Positions 32,275 to 40,951 of a DNA stretch of 51,337 nucleotides are shown here, piece by piece (positions within the stretch are counted from its first letter, which is position 1; every line of letters starts with the position of its first letter). The notes below the pieces were generated by a model. That model saw only the letters and a program-made list of their open reading frames with translations, did not search any database and was not told where the DNA came from. The stretch is from Parcubacteria group bacterium Greene1014_15 (lineage in GTDB: Bacteria; Patescibacteriota; Minisyncoccia; Phycocordibacterales; VMGT01): contig VMGT01000009.1 in NCBI GenBank assembly GCA_007376725.1, forward strand, positions 1-51,337, in the 5' to 3' direction. The translations under genes were made by a program, and so were the position numbers.

Positions 32275-33110
32275 CTACATTGTTTTTGGCTCCTGTTTTT
32301 CTTGATCTTGAAAATTCCTTTTTGAGACTATGTTGCTCCCTGATTCCACCACTGTCACCGCAAGTTTTTGAATTTGCTCATTTGCCTGCGCAAGTTGCTT
32401 CTCAAGAGCAATAATATTCGTCGAACGCAGTTTAACAATATCCTCGAGATTATGTATTTTGAGTTCCGCAACTTCATGCTCACGCTGTGTATCTTTCGCA
32501 GAAAGATCTGTGGCTACTTTCGCCCGCTGTTCCATTTCTTTGCGCACACGTTCTTCCGCATCACGCACAGCTTTCTCAAGCTCTTTTGGAAACGCTTGCA
32601 CACGCACTTGTAGTTCACGCATTTCTTCCTCTTGTATTTTTAGTTTCTGCTCACGCTCGCTAAATTCTTTTTCCTTGGCAGTATATTTTTCAATAAATTG
32701 CCGTTCTTTGTCGCGAACTTTAAGTGCATACTCATCCTCCTCTTTCCGTCGTTCAATGTGAGTTTTATACGTATACTCCTCTTGCTCATGTTTCCACTCG
32801 CCTCGCGCATGTTTGATATCCACATAAAGTTTTTCCTTTTCTTGCTCTGTCTCCCGGTGCAGGCCTGCATACTCGTCATGAAAACGCGTTGTCATGTCAA
32901 GCGCGATTTTCCGCAAATCATCGAGAACCGCAACAGCACGCTCACCAGATATGTCAGCACGTTTTTCAATGGAAATGGGGGTACTGGTTTTTTTCCGTCG
33001 CCGTCTTCCTGTCGCGTGCCACCCTTCTCTTCATCCTTCATTTCAAACAATTTTTGATACGCGTCCCATAAATCCTTTTTTGTACTGCGATCGCTCAAAG
33101 TTTTTTCCAT
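32275..33110 (-). CDS. Coiled-coil protein needing a -1 frameshift at an A7 tract
   Basis: The first part (from ATG 33110, MEKTLSDRSTKKDLWDAYQK) and the second part (from a TTG near 32916) are in different frames. Upstream of that TTG, the second frame stays open without a stop back to an A7 run (T7 at 32988-32994 on the plus strand) and codes for ISGERAVAVLDDLRKIALDM, a sensible continuation. Reading GGA AAA AAA then stepping back one base to ACC AGT joins both frames into about 277 residues. The bulk is a long Glu/Lys-rich coiled coil. Options: programmed -1 frameshift, RNA polymerase slippage, a recent inactivating indel, or a sequencing error. No ribosome site or membrane segment; function unknown. 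Confidence 0.65.
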
Positions 33111-33188
33111 ATTTTTTGATATTTTATAAATAATAGACCTCTATTGTGCATTTTTCTTAGCATAGAGCGACTATCATTGCAACCACTG

Positions 33189-33376
33189 TTAGGGCCTATC
33201 CACTATCTAATGCCTAAACGAAATGTTCAAAATTCGTTGCGAAAATTGCGTATTTTGAGGAAGCATATGGGGAAGCTGACGAAAAAGACGCAAGTTGTAG
33301 TAGAAATTTTGGACATTTCGGCAGGCAAGCCATATTTTGCTTCATATTTTGCGGTTAGATAGTGGATGGGCTCTTA
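33189..33376. mobile_element. IS5-like foldback element with TTA duplication, in the 33111-33512 gap
   Basis: TTA, then GGGCCTATCCACTATCTAA (33192-33210), about 140 bp of A/T-rich non-coding DNA, then the inverted terminus GTGGATGGGCTC and TTA (33374-33376). Seventeen of 19 terminal positions match. The 182-bp element is flanked by TTA on both sides, as expected for a TNA duplication. The remaining 402-bp gap contains no gene. Confidence 0.85.
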
Positions 33377-33512
33377 GTATACCAAAGTATTGACACGTGT
33401 ATTCTTGCAGAATACACTTTCCGAAGCAAAATATACGGTCGATGAGTGCATATTCTGCCTTTCTCTCTGCATTAAGCAGTACTTTATTTAGTAATTAATC
33501 GTTTAAAAAATT

Positions 33513-35006
33513 ATGAAAAAGATACACAGTAACAAGATATTTTGGATCAAAGTCGGGTTTCTATCTCTTTTGATAGTTCCTTCTTTGTTTCTCTTGAATC
33601 ATACAAGCGCTCTTTTTGCACAGGTCGCGCCAAAAGCGGAAATCTGTAACGGTATAGATGACAATGGCGATGGAGTCATAGATGAAAATGCCAACTGCGA
33701 TCATTATTTGAGCTATCTTGTGGACAAACCGATCAATCCGGTAGGTGTGGTTCTTCACGATCAATTTATTGACCCTACAGACTTCACTGTTTTTGCAATT
33801 GAGAGACTGCTTAATCCGGTGAGAAAACTGCATCAAGGGCTCACCTTTGATCCAAAAAGACCGGGTCTTCACTATTTGGCCTATCGACTTTCAAGCCCTG
33901 TTCCCTTTACGCCACGTTCCGTATTCATTGAAAACCAGTTTGAGCGGCAAATCGTTTCGGTGACAAAACCACGCTATTTGCTGACACCAACCGGTAAGAG
34001 AAAAACAGGCATTCCTATCGAAAAAGTGCTCTCTACAGCTCCAGACTCTTTGGCGGGCAGATTGCTTGCAACAATTGTTCCATCTATTCCCCAGAATGCG
34101 AATCACTATCTCTGTTATAACGTAGAACCCTACGCTATAACTAAAGGCGTATCGCTGCGAGATCAGTTTCAAATAGGCACATTCAAGGTGATTCGAGCGC
34201 TCTACCTCTGCAATCCTGTAGAAAAAACCCACAATGGAAAGCGGAGCGAAATTATTGACGAGAGGAATCACTTAATGTGCTATGAGGTCCTGCCGCATAA
34301 TCCACTGAATCGCCCCGTGCTCACCCACGATCAATTTGGAGTCAAATCGCTCAAACCCGTACGAACAGAAGAAATTTGTGTTCCAACAGTTAAAACACAC
34401 CTTACACCAGATAGATGTGTCCAACCCGACGATCATGGAACTGCAGTGCTGTTAGATTCCTCTACGAAATACCAGAATACTCTCGGACAACTGACGATTG
34501 TGCCGTCTTCACTCGTGGGAACAGGACTTATGGCCGATGTTCTGATGCAGGGCGTCCCCACGACGGTTATCACGCGCAGTGGCACTCCGGCATCAGGAGA
34601 AACATATGTTTTTGAAACCGAGATGCTCTCGATGTCACTCTCGGGAGGCGGCCGCGTGCTTCATCTACCCGTGAATGGAGAAATTGGAACAGGTCCGCGA
34701 ACACCAGGGGATCCGGTGCAATCTTTTGACACGGACATGCGTCAATTGCAGGGACAGTTGCCCGACGGTGATCCAGATTTTGATTTGCTTCGCATTACCG
34801 CCGGAAGTGGTAATGGATTACCAAGCCCTGGCCATACCACCTTAACTGCACAGCCGGACGGAAGCTGGGCGATAGATAGTTTCTTCGATATCACCTATCG
34901 CATTGACTTTGTCGGGGCGCCGGGCGGGCCTTTGGCAGGTCAGAGTGGATCACACACCGGCACGCTTCGCTTACAGAATGTGAACACCTGTACACCCGCT
35001 CCCTGA
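33513..35006 (+). CDS. Secreted protein with MopE-type motif and DUF7450-like repeats
   Basis: A 497-residue exported protein. Residues 1-37 are a long signal peptide (LSLLIVPSLFLL, cut probably after LFAQ). EICNGIDDNGDGVIDENANC is the MopE-type putative metal-binding loop. Three or four repeats follow with the pattern HYLxY...P...V.LxDQF....V......NPV.K, matching DUF7450. The C-terminal 170 residues are a separate Gly/Thr-rich beta domain. It probably sits on the cell surface or is released. No Shine-Dalgarno is visible. A strong bidirectional hairpin follows. Confidence 0.8.
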   Translation: MKKIHSNKIFWIKVGFLSLLIVPSLFLLNHTSALFAQVAPKAEICNGIDDNGDGVIDENANCDHYLSYLVDKPINPVGVVLHDQFIDPTDFTVFAIERLLNPVRKLHQGLTFDPKRPGLHYLAYRLSSPVPFTPRSVFIENQFERQIVSVTKPRYLLTPTGKRKTGIPIEKVLSTAPDSLAGRLLATIVPSIPQNANHYLCYNVEPYAITKGVSLRDQFQIGTFKVIRALYLCNPVEKTHNGKRSEIIDERNHLMCYEVLPHNPLNRPVLTHDQFGVKSLKPVRTEEICVPTVKTHLTPDRCVQPDDHGTAVLLDSSTKYQNTLGQLTIVPSSLVGTGLMADVLMQGVPTTVITRSGTPASGETYVFETEMLSMSLSGGGRVLHLPVNGEIGTGPRTPGDPVQSFDTDMRQLQGQLPDGDPDFDLLRITAGSGNGLPSPGHTTLTAQPDGSWAIDSFFDITYRIDFVGAPGGPLAGQSGSHTGTLRLQNVNTCTPAP

Positions 35007-35050
35007 TACACTCCCCTGGTACATAGTTCGCATTCGACATTAAGCGACGA

Positions 35051-35088
35051 CAAAAAACACCCCCTCCAATGATGTGGAGGGGGTGTTT
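35051..35088. terminator. Bidirectional intrinsic terminator
   Basis: A 14-bp perfect stem (AAACACCCCCTCCA, 35055-35068 with 35075-35088). On the minus strand it is followed by six T, serving the gene ending at 35109; on the plus strand it serves the secreted protein gene. Confidence 0.85.
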
Positions 35089-35108
35089 GGTGATTAGCTC
35101 TTAGGTTC

Positions 35109-36836
35109 TTACCATGTTGCAACTATTTCGAGGACATCATCGAGAACAGCATCATACCTGCCATGTGCGGCATGCGTAAGCAATCGCCTGTACGCTCTGT
35201 GCTCCAATGCACATTTTCCTTTCGTTAAAACAAGTGCGTGGTTTTCCTGCTCATAATCCTCATAGAATGAAACCAGACGAATACTGCCATCTTCGCGTAC
35301 CCAAAGAAGTGCCGGGTAGCGAAATACTTGAGGCGCAGTAAACCAAATCCCGATTTTGTCGCGTGTATCAATCCCGATGAAAGCAGGGTTCTTTTGCAAT
35401 TTCTGCATGGTGGCATACAAATTGACGGGAGCTAAACGCAACGTTGATGTAAGATGATCTTTGAGACATTTAAGAGAATATGCGGCATCCCAGCATTTCC
35501 GGAGATTCGTGAATTCAGTTTCTACTGCCTCTTTGAGTTCTGAAAGTTTTGTGCTTCTCTCTGATGATTCAATAGCTTCAAGACGCTTAACGCCAAGCGC
35601 AATATATTGGTCTTTTTCCCGTTGCCAGTTTTCCTCACCTTCAATGAATATATTTTCTTTCAGTGGAATCTTTTTCCAGTATTCATAATGCTCTGCGTTA
35701 ATGGGATTCGGGGGAGCATTGACAACTCTGAAAAAGGTAAGCACGTGCGCTACAAGATCCGGCGTGTTATACGTTGCCATGAACTTGCTCATGATGTGAA
35801 TGAATCCGCTTCCTTCCCCACCAAAACACATAGAAGCCACAAAATATTTGTTTACATGCGTACCCCACTCAAGCGGTCGAAAGCTGATGTGTAGAGGATG
35901 ATCGCCCCACACATTAATGGCAAATTCGACTGACCCGACGTTAAAGGCGGTCGTTGGGCGATCTTTTGTTGCGAGTGCAGGAGGAGGATACATTTGAGTG
36001 AGCAGTTTTGTCGCCACAATAATTGTGTCATTTTCGACCCGAATACTCCGCACACCTTCGAGCGCACGAAAGCGATCAAAATCTTCACCCAGCTTTTGAC
36101 GGGAAATGGATGCCAAAAATTCGCGGTTAAAAGCATCGAATTCCGCGTATTCGCGCGAAGCTTCCACGTATCGAGCCTCAACGCGTGATGCCTCTCGCAC
36201 GGCATCTTGCAAACGATTTTCATATTGCTCGAGAGTAGTATGCATGGTCTCTTGACCGTATTTAGCAAGATGCGCCTCCAGATTTTGCTGTGCCAGATTA
36301 CAACGTACGCGCACAAAGTTTGTGAATCGCTCTTGCACGCCTTGACTGACCTCCTGTTCATATTCAGCCATCATGTGAGCAATTCCCCATGCAAGGAGAA
36401 TTTGGAGAACAGTCTCGTGCTGGATCCATACGCTGCGCAAAAAGTCAAAGTCAATATAAAGCGACCGTCCTTGCGTATGACAGACAAGCGCCCCATCAAA
36501 ATCGCGTAACATATACGTGTCGAAATCAGCAACATATTCAGGCGCCGTACGGCATACAACCGAGTTTGTGAACCGAAAATCAAAGACGCCCTGCAATTCT
36601 TTATATTTCACGCTGTGTTGCGGTGACACGAATTCATGAAAGAAATGTACCTTGACGGTCGAGGAGTCGTACGGCGGCTGGGGTGGTGGCTCAAAGTACG
36701 GCCAATCTGCTTCGATATCGGTATCCCACAGAGTGGCAAACTCTTGCAGAAGCGGCAAAAACCTAAAAAGTGACACATAGCGCCCCTCATGCTTTGTAAA
36801 ATCTTCCGGCGCTCGACTAATCGTGACACGTCTCAT
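35109..36836 (-). CDS. Unknown 575-residue protein
   Basis: I do not recognise a family. The protein is soluble; the N-terminal 150 residues are Pro/aromatic-rich (WPYFEPPPQPPYDSS), residues 170-270 are a probable coiled coil (EQYENRLQDAVREASRVEAR), and the C-terminal half is mixed, ending DGSIRLVSFYEDYEQEN and a helical tail. ATG at 36836 has AAGGA 5 nt upstream and gives MRRVTISRAPEDF; the open frame from 36899 lacks a site. Single gene with its own terminator. Confidence 0.7.
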   Translation of the reverse strand: MRRVTISRAPEDFTKHEGRYVSLFRFLPLLQEFATLWDTDIEADWPYFEPPPQPPYDSSTVKVHFFHEFVSPQHSVKYKELQGVFDFRFTNSVVCRTAPEYVADFDTYMLRDFDGALVCHTQGRSLYIDFDFLRSVWIQHETVLQILLAWGIAHMMAEYEQEVSQGVQERFTNFVRVRCNLAQQNLEAHLAKYGQETMHTTLEQYENRLQDAVREASRVEARYVEASREYAEFDAFNREFLASISRQKLGEDFDRFRALEGVRSIRVENDTIIVATKLLTQMYPPPALATKDRPTTAFNVGSVEFAINVWGDHPLHISFRPLEWGTHVNKYFVASMCFGGEGSGFIHIMSKFMATYNTPDLVAHVLTFFRVVNAPPNPINAEHYEYWKKIPLKENIFIEGEENWQREKDQYIALGVKRLEAIESSERSTKLSELKEAVETEFTNLRKCWDAAYSLKCLKDHLTSTLRLAPVNLYATMQKLQKNPAFIGIDTRDKIGIWFTAPQVFRYPALLWVREDGSIRLVSFYEDYEQENHALVLTKGKCALEHRAYRRLLTHAAHGRYDAVLDDVLEIVATW

Positions 36837-36958
36837 ACTGTTCCTTTCGTGTTCAAACAGTTGTGTGCAATTGTAAAGACCAGGATACTCTGATCGCAAA
36901 ATACCACAAAACTCAAAAACAGCAAGCCTCTGACTTAAATTTCTTCCGACTTACTGAT

Positions 36959-37019
36959 GGGAAACGGGGGGAAACGGGGAGGGGAAACGGGGATAAGGGG
37001 AAACGGGGATAAGTACAAT
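36959..37019. repeat. GGGGAAACGGGGATAAG repeats, left flank of the RAYT gene
   Basis: Four copies of GAAACGGGG in a row, the last two followed by ATAAG. The end AAACGGGGATAAGTACAAT (37001-37019) is repeated exactly, inverted, at 37747-37765 on the other side of the transposase gene. Confidence 0.85.
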
Positions 37020-37037
37020 ACTTTTCATATATGTGTG

Positions 37038-37715
37038 TCATAATACTACCTTCTTCGGCCTCCCCTGTTTTCGCAGGGTACTTTCCAAACCAAACTTTTG
37101 AACCATGATGTTCATCCAGTGTTCAGAACCAAATGGCGTTCCCTTATTCACCGATGTGCGAATAAGATCGAGTGTTTTGTTCTGCGAGAGCATATTCACG
37201 AATTCAAGATAATCTGCAGGTAATTCTATAGGTAGTGGTGAAAGAAGTTTCTTCTCCTCATCACCTCCTTTTTCTCGCCTCCAGAGACTTGACCACCTCC
37301 AATCTTCTGCGCGTGTCACCAGTTGTGCACGAAGCGGGTTTTGTTCAACGTAACGTATAAGTTGTTGTGCATACTCGTTTGTTTCCACAGGAAATGATTT
37401 GTATGTTCCTTGATACAAATGACCTTGGCCGATACTTTTTGTTTGTGCACGTCTCTGCCGCACATGCGTCGTGGTAATCCAACGCATGTATTCTCCCATA
37501 TCAGTATCATTCTTTGGATACAATACGAGATGCCAGTGGTTGGGCATAATACAATAGGCGACGATGCGCATATTGATCATCTCTTTTCCATCTGCAAGAA
37601 TCGACTCAAAATGCTGGTAGTCGTTATCGGTATAAAAAATTTGAGCTCTTCCGTTTGCTCGATTGATGACGTGGTAGAGCATATTCCCTACTGCAACTCG
37701 TGCGATACGTGGCAT
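37038..37715 (-). CDS. REP-associated tyrosine transposase (RAYT, Y1_Tnp)
   Basis: A 225-residue HUH single-strand transposase of the TnpA-REP type. The metal-binding HUH motif is MPNHWHLVLYP near residue 57. The Tyr-bearing helix region reads LIRYVEQNPLRAQLV, followed by the RAYT WRWSSL motif. A basic C-terminal GRPKK tail is typical. Such enzymes act on palindromic REP sequences; here inverted GGGGATAAG repeats flank the gene on both sides. The frame is intact, so it could be active. Confidence 0.93.
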   Translation of the reverse strand: MPRIARVAVGNMLYHVINRANGRAQIFYTDNDYQHFESILADGKEMINMRIVAYCIMPNHWHLVLYPKNDTDMGEYMRWITTTHVRQRRAQTKSIGQGHLYQGTYKSFPVETNEYAQQLIRYVEQNPLRAQLVTRAEDWRWSSLWRREKGGDEEKKLLSPLPIELPADYLEFVNMLSQNKTLDLIRTSVNKGTPFGSEHWMNIMVQKFGLESTLRKQGRPKKVVL

Positions 37716-37746
37716 GGGAATACTATACCATGAAAATTGAGATTAA

Positions 37747-37786
37747 ATTGTACTTATCCCCGTTTTCCCTGCCCCGTTTTCCCTGT
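37747..37786. repeat. GGGGATAAG repeats, right flank of the RAYT gene
   Basis: On the minus strand: two copies of GGGAAAACGGGG, the second followed by ATAAGTACAAT. Nineteen bases (37747-37765) are the exact complement of 37001-37019. Confidence 0.85.
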
Positions 37787-37813
37787 GAAAGCGAGATCGT
37801 GGATAGGCTCTTA
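37787..37813. mobile_element. Solo terminus of the IS5-like element
   Basis: On the minus strand TAA, then GAGCCTATCCACGATCTCGC and TTTC, the same 24-bp end as at 15165. The rest of the element is missing, replaced by the RAYT flank. The TTA forms the stop codon of the metalloprotease gene. Confidence 0.75.
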
Positions 37814-40800
37814 CTGCACGCGAAACGGGCGTACGATTCCTGTTTCAACAAAGTTGTTTGTGACCGTATTTCCCGCTTTGTCGTGGATTACAATTTCACG
37901 CAAAATCCAGATTCCGGGAGGCGATCCCGCTGGCAATTTTATTTTCACCTCGTGCTCTTTATACTGACTCGGCAAACCGCCGGCAAAATAGTCCGTGTAG
38001 AAATTATCATGATAATCGTAATCAAATATAATATCGCCATTCGGTTTGAGGAGAACGTAGGTGATCCAACCTGCTCCGGAGTTATCATCCCGCACATTGT
38101 ACCAAATCGTGACATTAGTCTCCCCATTCGGCGCTTCCGGATACACGGGTAGCGCCTGTATTCTGACAGAGTTCTGATCAAGTTCCGGCGCCACATAGTC
38201 TGGATTTTTGGTCACAATGTCGAAAAAAAGAGCCTGTTCTTTAAGGTCGTGCCGTCCGTAGTTTCCGGCGTAATCGGATACCCAAAACTCGCGGAAGCTC
38301 CATTTCCCACTCGCATTATATTTTCTCACAACGAATGTATATACTAAACGTTTGTTTGCCTCTTCGTACTGCGCATAGACAAATGCCGACTGGTTGGACT
38401 CTTTTTGCACAAGATACGCATATCCGCTCAATGCCTCGGGATTTTTATCCGTAACTGGGACATATACCGTGACAATTTTTTCACCATTTGGGCCGTCTTT
38501 CATCTGACTCGTGATGTTGTTTATGTCAGGAATCGGCGCTTCTATGTCGGCATCAATATTGTCAATATACAAGAGCCAACCAAACTGGCTCTGCCCTTCA
38601 TAGCGGCGATTATCCACCTCGTCGCGAACCGTAATATCTCCCGGCAGCCAGTACCCACTCGCCATTTTTTTATTGATAATGAATTTTGCCTGTAGCAAGT
38701 AGCGATTACCGTCGAGCGGATCAAAACTAACATCAAGAAGTGTCCCTTCGGGAGACACAATTCGCGTCGAAGCCTGCGCTGCGCCGCCTCCATAGCGAGA
38801 GGACAAGTGCAGAAGCGCCGTTACTTCGTTATCGCCATTTGGCAATTTCATGACCTCAATATCTACCCCGACAATTTTTCCCGGAAATGTCAGGTCAGGT
38901 TCCAAGTTGAATACCTGAAATGTGTATTTTTTGTCAACTAAAATGGTGTATTCATATCCGTCAACAACATTTTTCACGAAATTATACTTGGTTTGGGCAA
39001 GATTCCGCACTTTGTCGGGATTGTATACATAGTGGGAGACCGTTTCGGCAAAATCTTCGTCCGGATTCCACGATGCAGCATAATCGCTTGCAAAATTGGT
39101 GGTTGTCGTGCGATACCACTTTTCACTCTGTGTCCGATTTTGCTTTGATTTCGGATGATCAAGCGCTACGGTAAGCGACGCATCAACATGGGATATGCTC
39201 GGAGTCTGCGACCAGCCAGAAAGTGCCATGAATTGCTTTTTGGTATCTTCCGTCAGAATTGTGTGCCAGAGAAAATGAGTGATCTCATGCGCTACTAAAC
39301 GGTTGATATACTCGGCGCTACCGCTCGTAAATGCAAAATCCATAAATTCAATGTAGCCAAGAGTAACCCAGGCAATAGCCGGTGCGCTGGGGCTCACGGG
39401 ATTGGTCAATCCGTTGAGTCGGCGGGCAATTTTGGTAAGTTTGGGAATATGCCAGAACCCTTCGGGCAAATCTTCAAAAACGCTTGCGATATATTGCAGT
39501 TCGTCGAGGTTAAACTCTTGAAACTCGTCTTGTGATTCAACAAGCGATGGTGTTACTCCATAGCGCCGCTCCAAAATCTCGTTTAAGTATTCTCTCTTGT
39601 TGAAGAATGCCTTAAGTGTAGCTTTAAAGAGCCGGTTGGAATAAAAAACTCTGTGGGAATTTCCGTCAGCCGACGGTTGAAGCGTCGGGTTTGACCGCGC
39701 GAATGCCGCTTTTGAAAACTTTGCAAAGCGCACAGGTGCGGCAGTATCATAGGGAAGCGCTTCGACATCGCTCTCTAAAATTGCCTCGGTGAGCGAAACC
39801 TTCCAAGAAGTTGTGTCCCAGTATTTACCGCGAACGTCGGGAATGCGCCGCATCATTTCAAGAAGCATCGTTGCCGAATTTTCATCCCAGACGATCTCGC
39901 CGTCCATCAAAATGATTTTATACTTCTCAGCGAGCGTAAGAGCTGCTGACGAATCGAGCGTGGTCGTTTTCTCTCCGTTCAAAACAACCACGGGTCTCGG
40001 CACGGGTATTCCCCGCACGATCTCTCCGATGAGAGTGTCATCCCCTTTCCAGCTATAGAGAAACGATGGTTCGGCTCTCTTTGTCCACAAGAATTGTATG
40101 CTCGATTGGCCTGTGTTTTCGTAATAGTCAACAACGACTTCGTGTTTTCCTTTGGTAAGGGTTTTACGCGCAGCATACGTTCCTATGGCCTGGTCGTGCC
40201 ATATATTAAAAATCTCTTGGCCATCTACATATGCCCGAGCGCCGTCGTCGATCGTCAGTGAGAAAACATAATCACCGCCGTCAAATTCAAATATTCCCTG
40301 CCAGCGAACGGAAAACCCGTCATTTTCGAGACCCGGATCGGGCGAGCCATCAAACCAGTTGAAATCAATTTTGGGATCAGTGCGGGTAATTTTCAGCTGC
40401 TCAAAATTCGTACCTGCGTAATAGCATGCGAAAAAACTATCCGTGTTGACGACATTGCATCCCGGCAGAGCACGAGTAAATGTTCCTCCCGGTGTTGTTA
40501 CTTGCGTGACCGGGAGCGGGGGCAGAGGTGCTCCGGCGGAACTTCTTAATTTGTTCAAAACACCTCTTGTTTTTGGACCAACAATTCCGACAGTTTCCAA
40601 GTTATGCTTGAGCTGCAGTTTTTTAACCGCTCTTTCAGTAAGCACACCAAAATATCCGGTAACGAGCCCTTGCGGGTACACATCGGGAATTTTTTTCAAA
40701 AACTCCTGCAGAAACCGCACCTCCTGTCCCGAAGACCCTCGTTTGAGGGTTGTAGAAAATGAGATGTTTTGCGCGAACGCAGGCACCGTTCCGAAAATAA

Positions 40801-40849
40801 GGAGTACGCAAACAGAAACAAAAATTTTTGAAATCGTTGCATAGCGCAT
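37811..40849 (-). CDS. Large secreted metalloprotease with PG-binding and PA14 domains
   Basis: A 1012-residue exported protein. Residues 1-26 are a signal peptide (cut after AFA). Residues 35-100 are a peptidoglycan-binding domain 1 (GSSGQEVRFLQEFLKKIPDV, TERAVKKLQ, VGPKTRGVLNK). Residues 130-255 are a PA14 domain (FSVRWQGIFEFDGGDYVFSL, DDGARAYVDG). The zinc protease core has HEITH at 521-525 and a downstream EDFAETVSHYV with Glu602 as probable third ligand. The C-terminal 350 residues are Ig-like beta repeats. ATG at 40849 starts the signal peptide; the ORF open to 41596 is antisense to a kinase gene. Likely cuts cell-wall or surface proteins. It is divergent from a histidine kinase. Confidence 0.85.
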   Translation of the reverse strand: MRYATISKIFVSVCVLLIFGTVPAFAQNISFSTTLKRGSSGQEVRFLQEFLKKIPDVYPQGLVTGYFGVLTERAVKKLQLKHNLETVGIVGPKTRGVLNKLRSSAGAPLPPLPVTQVTTPGGTFTRALPGCNVVNTDSFFACYYAGTNFEQLKITRTDPKIDFNWFDGSPDPGLENDGFSVRWQGIFEFDGGDYVFSLTIDDGARAYVDGQEIFNIWHDQAIGTYAARKTLTKGKHEVVVDYYENTGQSSIQFLWTKRAEPSFLYSWKGDDTLIGEIVRGIPVPRPVVVLNGEKTTTLDSSAALTLAEKYKIILMDGEIVWDENSATMLLEMMRRIPDVRGKYWDTTSWKVSLTEAILESDVEALPYDTAAPVRFAKFSKAAFARSNPTLQPSADGNSHRVFYSNRLFKATLKAFFNKREYLNEILERRYGVTPSLVESQDEFQEFNLDELQYIASVFEDLPEGFWHIPKLTKIARRLNGLTNPVSPSAPAIAWVTLGYIEFMDFAFTSGSAEYINRLVAHEITHFLWHTILTEDTKKQFMALSGWSQTPSISHVDASLTVALDHPKSKQNRTQSEKWYRTTTTNFASDYAASWNPDEDFAETVSHYVYNPDKVRNLAQTKYNFVKNVVDGYEYTILVDKKYTFQVFNLEPDLTFPGKIVGVDIEVMKLPNGDNEVTALLHLSSRYGGGAAQASTRIVSPEGTLLDVSFDPLDGNRYLLQAKFIINKKMASGYWLPGDITVRDEVDNRRYEGQSQFGWLLYIDNIDADIEAPIPDINNITSQMKDGPNGEKIVTVYVPVTDKNPEALSGYAYLVQKESNQSAFVYAQYEEANKRLVYTFVVRKYNASGKWSFREFWVSDYAGNYGRHDLKEQALFFDIVTKNPDYVAPELDQNSVRIQALPVYPEAPNGETNVTIWYNVRDDNSGAGWITYVLLKPNGDIIFDYDYHDNFYTDYFAGGLPSQYKEHEVKIKLPAGSPPGIWILREIVIHDKAGNTVTNNFVETGIVRPFRVQ

Positions 40850-40883
40850 ACTTTGTGTAGTAGAAATTCCACTGACCTTTGAT

Positions 40884-40923
40884 AACCTACAACCCGCAAC
40901 AGTGTCGTTGTCAGTTGTAGGTT
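40884..40923. promoter_or_regulatory. Inverted repeat in the protease/kinase intergenic region
   Basis: AACCTACAAC (40884-40893) and GTTGTAGGTT (40914-40923), with an inner CAAC/GTTG pair. It lies midway between the two divergent starts and is followed on the plus strand by CAATTTTTT. It could be an operator or a small hairpin in the leader of the kinase gene. Confidence 0.5.
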
Positions 40924-40951
40924 CAATTTTTTGTGCTATTGTGGAGAACAT

